DNA of 64,000 nucleotides. Origin: Gonapodya prolifera JEL478. Taxonomy: Eukaryota > Monoblepharomycota > Monoblepharidomycetes > Monoblepharidales > Gonapodyaceae. The DNA is taken from positions 62,001 through 126,000 of the forward strand of contig KQ965822.1 in the NCBI GenBank assembly GCA_001574975.1, written 5' to 3'. A program made the position numbers and the translations under genes. Shown here in pieces: positions 56,109 through 64,000 of this stretch (the stretch's first letter is position 1; every line of letters starts with the position of its first letter). Under the pieces are notes generated by a model. That model was not told where the DNA came from. It ran no database searches and saw only the letters and a program-made list of their open reading frames with translations.

Positions 56109-57159
56109 AGCTGATCGTGAAAATCTAAAACCGAAAATAACACTCTCTATTTCCTGAGAGATTTCAAGAAGAGAGGCGTGCGTGCGGTCTTCTCAGGAGT
56201 AGTAGAATAAATATTTATCAAGACGTTAAAACGGTTCTAATTTAAAGTCGCAATATCGATACAGGCTTTGCAGTTCAGAATTCTGCTTGCGAAAGCCTTC
56301 GAGAGAGTATAAAAAAGTATTTCTACTATTGTGGCTGTGCATGTGGCACGGTGCCGTTTTCTCTTGCGGCCCAAATTTATTGTCAGAACTTTCGCTGTCG
56401 AGTGGTACTCGGCAATTCCCGCAAAACACACGGGAGGCGGGCGCACGGTGACGATCGACTCTCTGTCGTGAACCTGTGCCCGCCTTTGCACGCCCCAGCG
56501 GGGGGTTAAGGTCCTCGCATCCGCGTCGCCAACAGTTCTAGCGAACAAGCGCCGAGAGGTGCTACGGCTCACCAGAAACATCCCGCACTTTGATGGGACG
56601 CTCCAGGTTCTCTGGGGGGTCCCTGCGGTTGGAAGAGGGCCGGGACGCGAAATGCTTTGAGTGCAATCTGCCGAGCAGTGCGGGCAGGGAGGGTTCGCCT
56701 TCCTCGTTCGCGTTGTGACTCGATGAGGACTATACACCGCTCGATAGCGACGGTTCTCCTTTTTTTAATTGAAACTGAAAACAATGAAAATTCGTGCTCT
56801 GTTCTGGTGTCCATGTGGGGAACCCGCAACCAGAAACCAAACTGGGACATTCGTTTTGCGCTACAAGACTACACTCAGGAGATACAACGCACCCACTGTT
56901 TGAAAGTCGCGAGTTTGTGGTGTGCTCCTGTAACATGTGAAACTATATTTGTGTACTCTTCCCATGAATTATCCGTCCACGTCTTCATAATAACAGTACC
57001 AAACATTTCCGAATAGCAAGAGGAATTTATGCAAGTAAGAGAACGAGAGAGGGAGACCCGAGTCGCAATAGGTATTTTGGAAATCGGCAAACGTTGATTC
57101 CGCCCAGTCCCACCGACTAAAGCCGTAATTCATTCAGCTTCCGACACGCCCACCACCAC
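56109..57159. other. Intergenic, no recognisable gene
   Basis: About 1 kb between the divergent LtrA and SGNH genes. Open frames on both strands overlap each other and show no family motif. Confidence 0.45.
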
Positions 57160-58192
57160 ATGTCCACCTCTGACGTCGTCGACGAGAAATCACTCGAATC
57201 TCTCCAGTACGATGCGCGCATCCTGTGCCTTGGGGACTCGTGGACGGAAGGTCTGTGTGAGGACTCGGTGTTTGAGATCGAGGGGGAAGACGGCAAGGGG
57301 CAGTGGGTTATGACAAAGTGGGTGTTTTTTGAGACATTGCAGCAGGTTGATTCTGTGGCTGAATCGTGTCTGCGATTGGCGGAATGTCCTCTGGTCGGAC
57401 TCAAACTTCGCTCTCGGTTGTGACATTGGACTTGCAATCGGTACAGTCCGCACCCGTACGCAATGAAAATGAGAGATGTCTTGAACAAGGAGCTTGGGTG
57501 GAACGTGAGAGTCGGTGAGGCTGTCTCGTTGCGGCTGCGTCCGTTGTGTTTTGAAGACTCAATAATGTCTCGACATGCAATCGGATTCACTCGCAAGACA
57601 TCAACGCCGTCTCCGGAGACTGCGTCCACCCGTCTGACGGGAAGTTTCGAACTCGACTCAGCGCTTCGCTCTCGAAAGCAGAGAAGGAAAAGAAGGAGTA
57701 CTCGCACGTGATCGTTCTTGGAGGTTTGAACGACCTTGTAGAGTGGCAGGAGAAACCTGAAGATATCTTCCACGAGTTGAAGGGACTGTGGGAGTCGGCG
57801 TTGTTGCATGGGGAGGAAACGCGGGTGTTTGGGTGTACATTGCCCGAGATTGCCGTGAGTTGCAGAAGCGTGGTGTTCTTTCACAACAGTGGCAGCCTGA
57901 CACGGGCAAATCCGTTTTACACTATTTCTAGAATCCTGGCGATGCGGAATACGCCGATCTCATTCCTCTTCGAGAGAAGCTCAACAAACTCATTCGAGGC
58001 TACTGCAGCGGCTTCCACCCTCGTCTAAAGCTGCTCGACCTGGACCGGAAGTACCCTCTCGCATCACTCCCAGACGCTAAGAGGAAAGAGCTGTGGCAGG
58101 CGGACGGTGTTCATCCCAAGGTAGCGGGGTACGACTCATTAGGAGAACTAGTAGGAAACGCGGTTGTAAGCGAGTTCCGGAGTAGGAAATGA
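57160..58192 (+). CDS. SGNH/GDSL-type hydrolase
   Basis: Predicted esterase or lipase of the SGNH fold. Block I is ILCLGDSWTEGL (catalytic Ser; GDSW replaces GDSL) at residues about 20-31. A spliced part follows (HPYAMKMRDVLNKELGWNVR). Block III is VIVLGGLNDL (Gly and Asn of the oxyanion hole). Block V is DGVHPKVAGYD (catalytic Asp and His) near the C-terminus, which ends SEFRSRK. All four SGNH residues are therefore present. No signal peptide is seen, so it is probably intracellular. About 260 aa in four exons; the junctions near 57240-57450 were not all fixed. Substrate unknown. Confidence 0.8.
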
Positions 58193-59159
58193 GAAGAAAG
58201 AGGAAGAAGAAAGCAAGGAAAGGAGAGTCGCTACCTGACCCTCCGGCGAAGGTCCATACACTTGCCAGCCCTGCGAATGCCGGGTCGCTTCGCAAACGCG
58301 GTGCCTTCACCCAAAGAGCTGAAAATTATCAGTTGGTACATTCCGAAGCATTTCTTTTTCGTCCAAGATCTTTCGGTAAACCAACCCTGCGGGCATTGGG
58401 GTTGTTGTTTATTGTGGTCACAGACCCAAACCCTCACAAGAATTCGTGGCACCGACAAATTGACTTGCTAATCCTCAAACACCATCCGAGATTACGAATC
58501 ACACTCTCGCAGCTGCTCTATCACCGGAACACATTTCGAATTTGTTGGCGAGTCGAATCAGGGAGACAGAACTGGTCCAGGTGAGGGCTCCATCCTCCTC
58601 AAGTGAACTTCAGCAGCTGTCATGCGGACGCAGGCTTCAGTGGAAGAAAGCGGCAATCGGTTGGAAGCATGGATGGACTGGTGTTTCTTCATGTCGATCA
58701 GGACGGCGGCATTGGGCGGGTGAATGCCCTGTCTCAGCTAATTCGAGGGGTTGCTGGAACGGTTGAAACACCCCACGAAAGGCCCATGGGACCATGTAAT
58801 CTATCTTTGGGGATATCATAAGATGGCTCTTGCCCACAATCATGGCTGGATTATGAGGAATTGGGGATGTGGGGGACAGTCCACTTCCAGCGCGGATAAG
58901 ATCGAGCTGGCTGCTTTATCGCCGCGGATCACATCGTTTGACAGTTTTCCCTGCATTTATGACTAACTCCTGCCCCTCCCAAGCTCTCTTTTAAACTTAC
59001 ACCAGCATTCAATTGATTATGGAGGATCGGACGGAGAGTGTGCTGGAGGTTTCCAGGTACGAGTGTTCTCAATGAACTTGAAGGAAAGGCAGTGCATGAC
59101 TCTTTTGTTTTCTATTCAGTGAGGGTCAGATTGAAGGACAATCACCCATTGGTTTCAAC
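58193..59159. other. No recognisable gene
   Basis: Holds open frames of 60-130 codons (for example around 58603-58820, with VGSMDGLVFLHVDQDGGIGR), none with a known family signature, plus the C/T-rich promoter of the next gene. Confidence 0.4.
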
Positions 59160-61166
59160 ATGGATTCATCGACTTCGAATCTTCTCGCATCCTCAGTATC
59201 ACCTCTTTCTCTCAACGCAATGGACGCCTTCTCGAACTCCTCGAGCTCAGTGAACATGATGCGTGCTGGTCCCGCTGCGCTCGCTCACACCGGCAACTCC
59301 AACACCAGTTTTGACGAATCGTCATATATCCGGTCGTTCAACTGCTGCGGGACATCCTTCGACTTTCACGAGCTCGTTTCGCACAACCAACAACACCACC
59401 CTGAACTCTTGAGCAATGGAAGTCATTCGGAAGTCGTCCTCGATCAAGACACCTTTGACCAGCTGCAGCTCGGAATGGGCGGAGAAGGTGAATCCATGGA
59501 AATGGCGGCGATGAAGGGGGCCATCGATCTCTATGTAGCGGACGGTGCCCACGACGGAGCAGTGGATGCGTCCGATGGAGCCGTTGAGCCACTACCGCGG
59601 AACCCGCCTCTTCCCGTCGCTCGAAAATCAAGCACACAACCAAGCTACACCATTTCGCCATCCGCTTTATCTTCGAATGAGCCACTCGGAGACGTCTTTG
59701 CTTCTACCACGCAATTTCCAGCGTCCATTTCTCACCAACCGATGTCGTTCCAGTTTGGTGGAATTCCTGCAACACACCCTGGCGGCCAACCAATCGGTCC
59801 GGATGGAACGCCACTCGGATGCCTCCCCCAATACACCCCCATGCCATACGTGCAGCAAACAGCTGCGTACGCCGTCGTGGACACCAGCACGGGTCAAATC
59901 ACCTCCATCATCCCTGCCCACCAAGGAGGAACGCCCGCGCTCGGATTCCACCAGGGACCACACGGACAAGTGTGGCAGCTTCCGTTCGGGGCGTCGGTCA
60001 CAATGTCGGAGATTCTTCCCACTCCCCCGAGATCACCCAAACCACTTCCGGGCGGAGGATCGGTGCAGGGGGCTGGATCGCCTTCCGGCCACGTACCGAG
60101 CCCGACGCAAAGCGCGAAGGAGGGTGATGGATCTCCTACGGTGTCCCAGCAAATTCTCCAAGTAATGCAGGCCAATGCAGCGACCAGCCCGCCTGCCGCG
60201 TTCGCGCATATCGGTGAAGAAGTGCTGTCCGGCTCGTCGCCCAATCCTGGATACCAATCTTCGCCTCGAAGTAGCCCACCCCGCGCCCTCGCTCGCGTTG
60301 CCTCGTCGTCCCGACCTGGCACGCCGTCACACCTTAAACGTACACTATCGCCGGTGGTCGAGCAGACGAAGGGACAGTCTACTTTAGAAGAGTCGAAGCT
60401 CGGGCTGCAAACCATGTCTGCGCCGCCATCGTCCGCACCGAATGATAGGAGTGGCGGTGACGAGAGCAAGAAGTTTTCGGGCATGGGGGAAGAAGCTGCA
60501 TCCGATGAACCCCCCGCGAAACGGTCCCGGTCACGTGCGGTTTCTGAGGAGGGGGACGAAGAAAAGGATGAAGAGTTTGACGGGGGTGACGGTGACAGCG
60601 AGGAGCAAGAGTCGGACGAGGATGATGACTACGTAGGTTCGGGCGCGTCCTCGGTCCGCTCCCGAACAAGGGGACCACCACCTACGTCGACACGCCGTCG
60701 GGTTGTCAAGGTCGAAGAAGAGTCCCCGGAATCAGTTTACATGCCGGACACCAACACATCGATTAGTGCTCAGTATAGACTCACGAAGACGGGAAAGGTC
60801 AAGTCGGAGAAAAAGAAGTACATTTGTGCGGTGGAAGGATGCGGAAAGGTGTACAGGAATTTGGGGGGGCTCAAGTATCACAAGGTGAGTCACGTTTCAC
60901 GTTTGAGAAAGATTGCCTATGTTGAGGCGTCCCAATCTTTCCAGCGGAACTTCCATAAAATGACTATTCTCCGCCGTTGTGATCGTCCAGACGTGGAGAT
61001 GCTGGTATGTAAAACCGTTTGACCTTTCCATCCCTTGTTGGTGTTCCCAACGATGTTCGAACGCCCCCCTTAGTATCATTGCCAGTTCGATACATGCGAC
61101 AAGAAGTACACTTCAGCGGGAGGCTTGAAGTATCACCTTCAACATGCTCACGGCGTAGTGCAGTGA
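59160..61166 (+). CDS. C2H2 zinc-finger transcription factor (SFP1-like fingers)
   Basis: Three exons (59160-60884, 60945-61004, 61074-61166) sum to 1878 nt, 625 aa. A long Ser/Pro/Gly-rich N-terminus contains NCCGTSFDFHELVSHNQQHH (about residues 60-80), which resembles a degenerate finger. A nuclear-signal-like PPAKRSRSRAVSEEG precedes an acidic run (about 470-500). At the C-terminus are two C-x4-C-x12-H-x4-H fingers: CAVEGCGKVYRNLGGLKYHK with its last His in exon 2, and CQFDTCDKKYTSAGGLKYHL finishing in exon 3. The GGLKYH core is typical of SFP1/related fungal growth regulators. Ends HGVVQ. Nuclear regulator; targets unknown. Confidence 0.85.
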
Positions 61167-61394
61167 ATTCGCCCGGCACATATTTCTGTTTCGCGACGTT
61201 TCTTGATACCACGTATATCGTCTGTCAAAGTTATATCTTTAGCGCAAAGCGATGTATTTTTTAGCACTCGCAGTGTGAGATGGAAGCTTATGTATATTGA
61301 ACTTAGCAAAAAAAGGTTTCCTTGAAGCATACATTCAATGTTCAAAGCCATACGATGTAGAAATGTCCCGACCAGAACGCAGTTATCAGAATCG

Positions 61395-62876
61395 TCAAGC
61401 ATCCAGCAACTCTCGCGCCCGGACTAATGCCTCATACGCTGGGTGATTCTCGGGAGGAACAAAAATGGCTCTCTGGTCCCGATGATTCTCATTCCATGCA
61501 TCCACGAGTACACGAGCATGTTCTGCAATGTGAGCATGTCTCTTTGACTCTTCAAAGTGTAGATTCGATTTCTAGATCAAAACAACGTGAAAGTTAACGT
61601 CATGAACCTGGCTGTGATCATGTTTTATGATTACTCACACGATCGTCGACTTTGATCTTCCACTTGCAGTCAATGGGGCACTTCCGTGTTACGCCGGGGA
61701 TGACGTGCAACACACATTGAAAGGTCGACTACGTTTCGATCCTATAACACAAAAGAGGCGACCGTAGCTTTGATGTCGTTTTGAAGCCAGAAGCTCCGTA
61801 CCTGGATGTTGAGAACGATTGCGTTGTCAAGCTCAAACCAAGGGTACGTAGAGGTTACGAGGATAGGCATTGAAGACGTCTTCCACATCTTTGGGTTCGT
61901 TGCGGAGAGGCAGTTTCTCGGGCGTGGTGGAGATAAGTTTTGTTATGTACAGTTGTGAATTTTCTGATAATCACTATCGCCAACATTCCCTCTAATCCCC
62001 CTTTCACGTCACAGATGTCTCCACCCCTACATGCGGTCACACCTCCGAGGACGCGGGACAGTCCTTATGCTGCATCGCTCATTTCCGTTTCTCCGTCAAA
62101 GACAGCGAGCATTATATCAAGGTCGGCGAGGGTGAAATCAATAGCGGACCGTTCTTCATCTTCCGATTCATCCAAATTTGGCGGCTCGGCAATAATAATG
62201 GCCGGACTTACAGGGCAAATGCGCAATATCATCGTCAAGTGCCGGAAAAACACAAGCTGTTGGCATAAACTCACCCGTAGATGTGTAAAGTGGTTTTCTG
62301 GTTCCTCAATTTGGGACCAGTCATGATTTTGGTTGCAATTGGGTTGCGTCTCATGTTGGACCTCATAGCGGCAGCGCTGAAAAGAGCACGAATGTGAGAG
62401 GCACCAACAAAAAAAATTCTGTACTGGCGCACTCACCTGTCGGTAACGATGTTAACACGTGAATAGCCGTGCTCGTCCCACCTGTGGAAATATTAACAGC
62501 AGCGGATACGTCGTTATCGACTTGCTGCTTTTCGTGAGCTCCCACCAGCCACGCACGCCAAGAGATGTCCTCGCTTGATTCGTATCTCGCTTTCAATGTC
62601 AACTTACCCGTGAGCCAATGAAATCTCGATTCCCGGAAGTGAAGCCCCAACGATACCCTTTTCGGTTGGGTCTGAGAGGAGAATCTCCATGATGGCTCGT
62701 TCATGGCGCTCAACCGAGTCTTTTTCTCCCGTGATTCGTGGAATTTGGACTTCAACCGGGTCGGACGAGCGGGAAGCGAGAACGGCTTCGTCGTCGGTGT
62801 CCTCCGAAGACACCACGGACGGGATGAAGACAGCCGTAAAGGTAGCCCGAGTTGTGGTGGATGTTGCCGTAGACAT
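61395..62876 (-). CDS. Unrecognised protein
   Basis: Minus-strand multi-exon gene. ATG at 62874-62876. Exon 1 encodes MSTATSTTTRATFTAVFIPS and EKDSVERHERAIMEILLSDP with GIVGASLPGIEISLAHG. Next exons carry LTLKARYESSEDISWRAWLV, NISTGGTSTAIHVLTSLPTG, RYEVQHETQPNCNQNHDWSQ and VSPAIIIAEPPNLDESEDEE. Then come STYPWFELDNAIVLNIQ, HVIPGVTRKCPIDCKWKIK and, last, RHAHIAEHARVLVDAWNENH, FVPPENHPAYEALVRARELL, ending LDA with a stop at 61395-61397. The junction between about 62060 and 61960 is unclear. No domain recognised. It ends about 230 bp from the C2H2 gene and starts 87 bp after the hydrolase stop. Confidence 0.5.
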
Positions 62877-62963
62877 GAAAGCTGTTTGGATTTGTTTGGA
62901 GGTGAAATGAATGTGAGCAATTGGAATGAGTCACTTGTACCATATACAATGGCACTATTCAAT

Positions 62964-64000
62964 TCAAGTTTCATTCCCTACTTTCCTGTGAGCCAAGAAA
63001 TCCAATATTACCGAAGAAGTTCTTCCTCCATCGGAAGTGTAAAGACTTCAGCGACGAGAGTAAGTAGATCATTTATCTTGCAGTAATGTGAAGTTGGGAA
63101 CTGTCTGGCTTACCTGTGGCCGACTTCTCTGAGAATCTCCAGTGAGCTTCCTGTGATGGCATTATGGATTGTTACTCCCAGAGATAAAGCAAGAATGCGA
63201 TCTTGGTCCCCATGGATAACAAGCACCCGAGGCGGCTGGTTTGTGCGTGCCGGGACGTCGTGGACGTTTGCACTTGCTAGGGTTCTTGAACTCAGAAGTG
63301 GAAGCTCGTCGAAGCAGTCGAACTTCTTTGCAGCTTTTAGTTGCAGGTCTGAACTCCAACTCATGAGAGAAAAGCTGGGAACAGAGAAAGGCGTTAGACT
63401 CACTCACAACGAAATCTGGTCGCAAGTGCCGAGTGTCATATCTGAAACGCTCCACGGCTTCAAAGTCGCCGAAATTCTCGTTGAAATATGTGTCGCTCAC
63501 ACCAAGCCGCCCCTGTCCCAGCTGGAAGTGCCACTGCGCTTCCTCGGGGGTTTTGTTGCCACTCTCCACAGCCAAACGGCATTCGGTCTGCAAGTTTCTA
63601 AGTGCAGCATGATAAGAGTCGTCACCACTCCGAGGGACCGGTGAAGAGCAGCATATGATGATATCCGTCAAGTTCATAGACTGCGCCAGTCGTGGATTGA
63701 ATCGTTTCGATTCTCGTTGGAGGGACAGAGCTGCTGCCATCGCGATCTTGCCGCCCAAGCTGACACCCACAAGGGCAAAGCCGCGGCCACCGGCCCAGCC
63801 AAGATGTTGTGCAAGCTCAAGCGTATCATGCGCCATATCCTCAACTGAAAACGGTGGATCTCCTCGTGGAAGTTTTGATTCGTCCATGCCGCGATTGTCG
63901 AAAACCGCAACGGCAGTGTGCCGGGCAAGAACTGGAGCAATCGACGTTAAAAAGTCCTTTTTAATCATGGATCTGTCGAGTTCCATTTATCATTTATTAG
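62964..64000 (-). CDS. Alpha/beta-hydrolase, 5' end outside the window
   Basis: Minus-strand gene entering from the right edge. Visible parts: KKDFLTSIAPVLARHTAVAV then FDNRGMDES (the oxyanion/strand-4 region), FALVGVSLGGKIAMAAAL (nucleophile elbow G-V-S-L-G), FFNEN-like cap helices, VLVIHGDQDRIL (catalytic Asp) and ILREVGHR (catalytic His) before an intron. The last exon then gives SSVILDFLAHRKVG and the stop at 62964-62966. The catalytic triad is complete. The reading frame before residue RSMIKKDF seems to come from an exon beyond 64000 (AG acceptor near 63976), although an ATG exists at 63984-63986. Similar to ABHD-type or haloperoxidase-like esterases; substrate unknown. Confidence 0.75.

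Noticed and set aside
56226-56850. Open frames on both strands between the LtrA and SGNH genes
   Set aside because: They overlap each other, lack domain motifs and show no consistent splice pattern.
58603-58966. Possible small gene between the SGNH hydrolase and the C2H2 factor
   Set aside because: Overlapping short frames, no splice-consistent model and no family signature.
1-64000. CRISPR array, bacterial operon or secondary-metabolite cluster
   Set aside because: No regularly spaced repeats, no Shine-Dalgarno-type gene spacing, and no polyketide or peptide synthetase; the intron-rich genes are plainly eukaryotic.

Overview
This window looks like a chromosomal segment of a filamentous basidiomycete, probably an Agaricomycete. 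The evidence is gene-dense DNA with many short GT-AG introns (mostly 45-80 nt), a Zn2Cys6 regulator, F-box gene families, a multi-intron Argonaute, an N,N-dimethylformamidase-like protein and a Ty3/gypsy-type fossil. Gene models were built by eye from reading frame, splice signals and family motifs. Where exon lengths were added up, the sum was a multiple of three for pyruvate kinase, TAD1, the DMFase-like gene, FYV7, the six-segment membrane gene, the C2H2 factor and F-box copy 2.

0-4.2 kb is a decayed zone: a broken gene with in-frame stops, the tail of a single-pass membrane protein, coiled-coil and LRR/F-box-like fragments, and a 363-bp solo LTR with a 5-bp target duplication. 4.6-12.7 kb holds an atypical pyruvate kinase, the tRNA adenosine deaminase TAD1 and a Zn2Cys6 transcription factor. 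13.4-24.7 kb holds a truncated acyl-CoA synthetase pseudogene, a DMFase-like protein, an aldo/keto reductase, a SET-domain protein, a small heat-shock protein, a DUF1295 (steroid-reductase-like) membrane protein with one in-frame TAG, and the rRNA-processing factor FYV7.

24.7-35.5 kb is accessory-like: a RUS/DUF647 gene that lacks its start, a tandem pair of F-box genes (first copy dead, second intact at 750 aa), an unrecognised gene, a gag-protease fossil next to a tRNA-Lys(UUU) gene, and an F-box fragment. 36-39.1 kb is a diverged, rearranged inverted duplication of an unrecognised gene region.

39.6-64 kb returns to ordinary genes: a six-segment membrane protein, an unknown protein, the ribosome-assembly WD40 protein Rsa4/NLE1, a hexokinase with an N-terminal membrane anchor, a VPS9-domain protein, Argonaute, an LtrA-type membrane protein, an SGNH hydrolase, a C2H2 factor, an unknown gene, and an alpha/beta hydrolase that runs off the right edge.

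I see no biosynthetic cluster and no clear new system. The most notable signals are the Argonaute gene with a doubtful start and two frame problems, a long imperfect inverted duplication about 9 kb from it, and the number of host genes carrying single in-frame stops.
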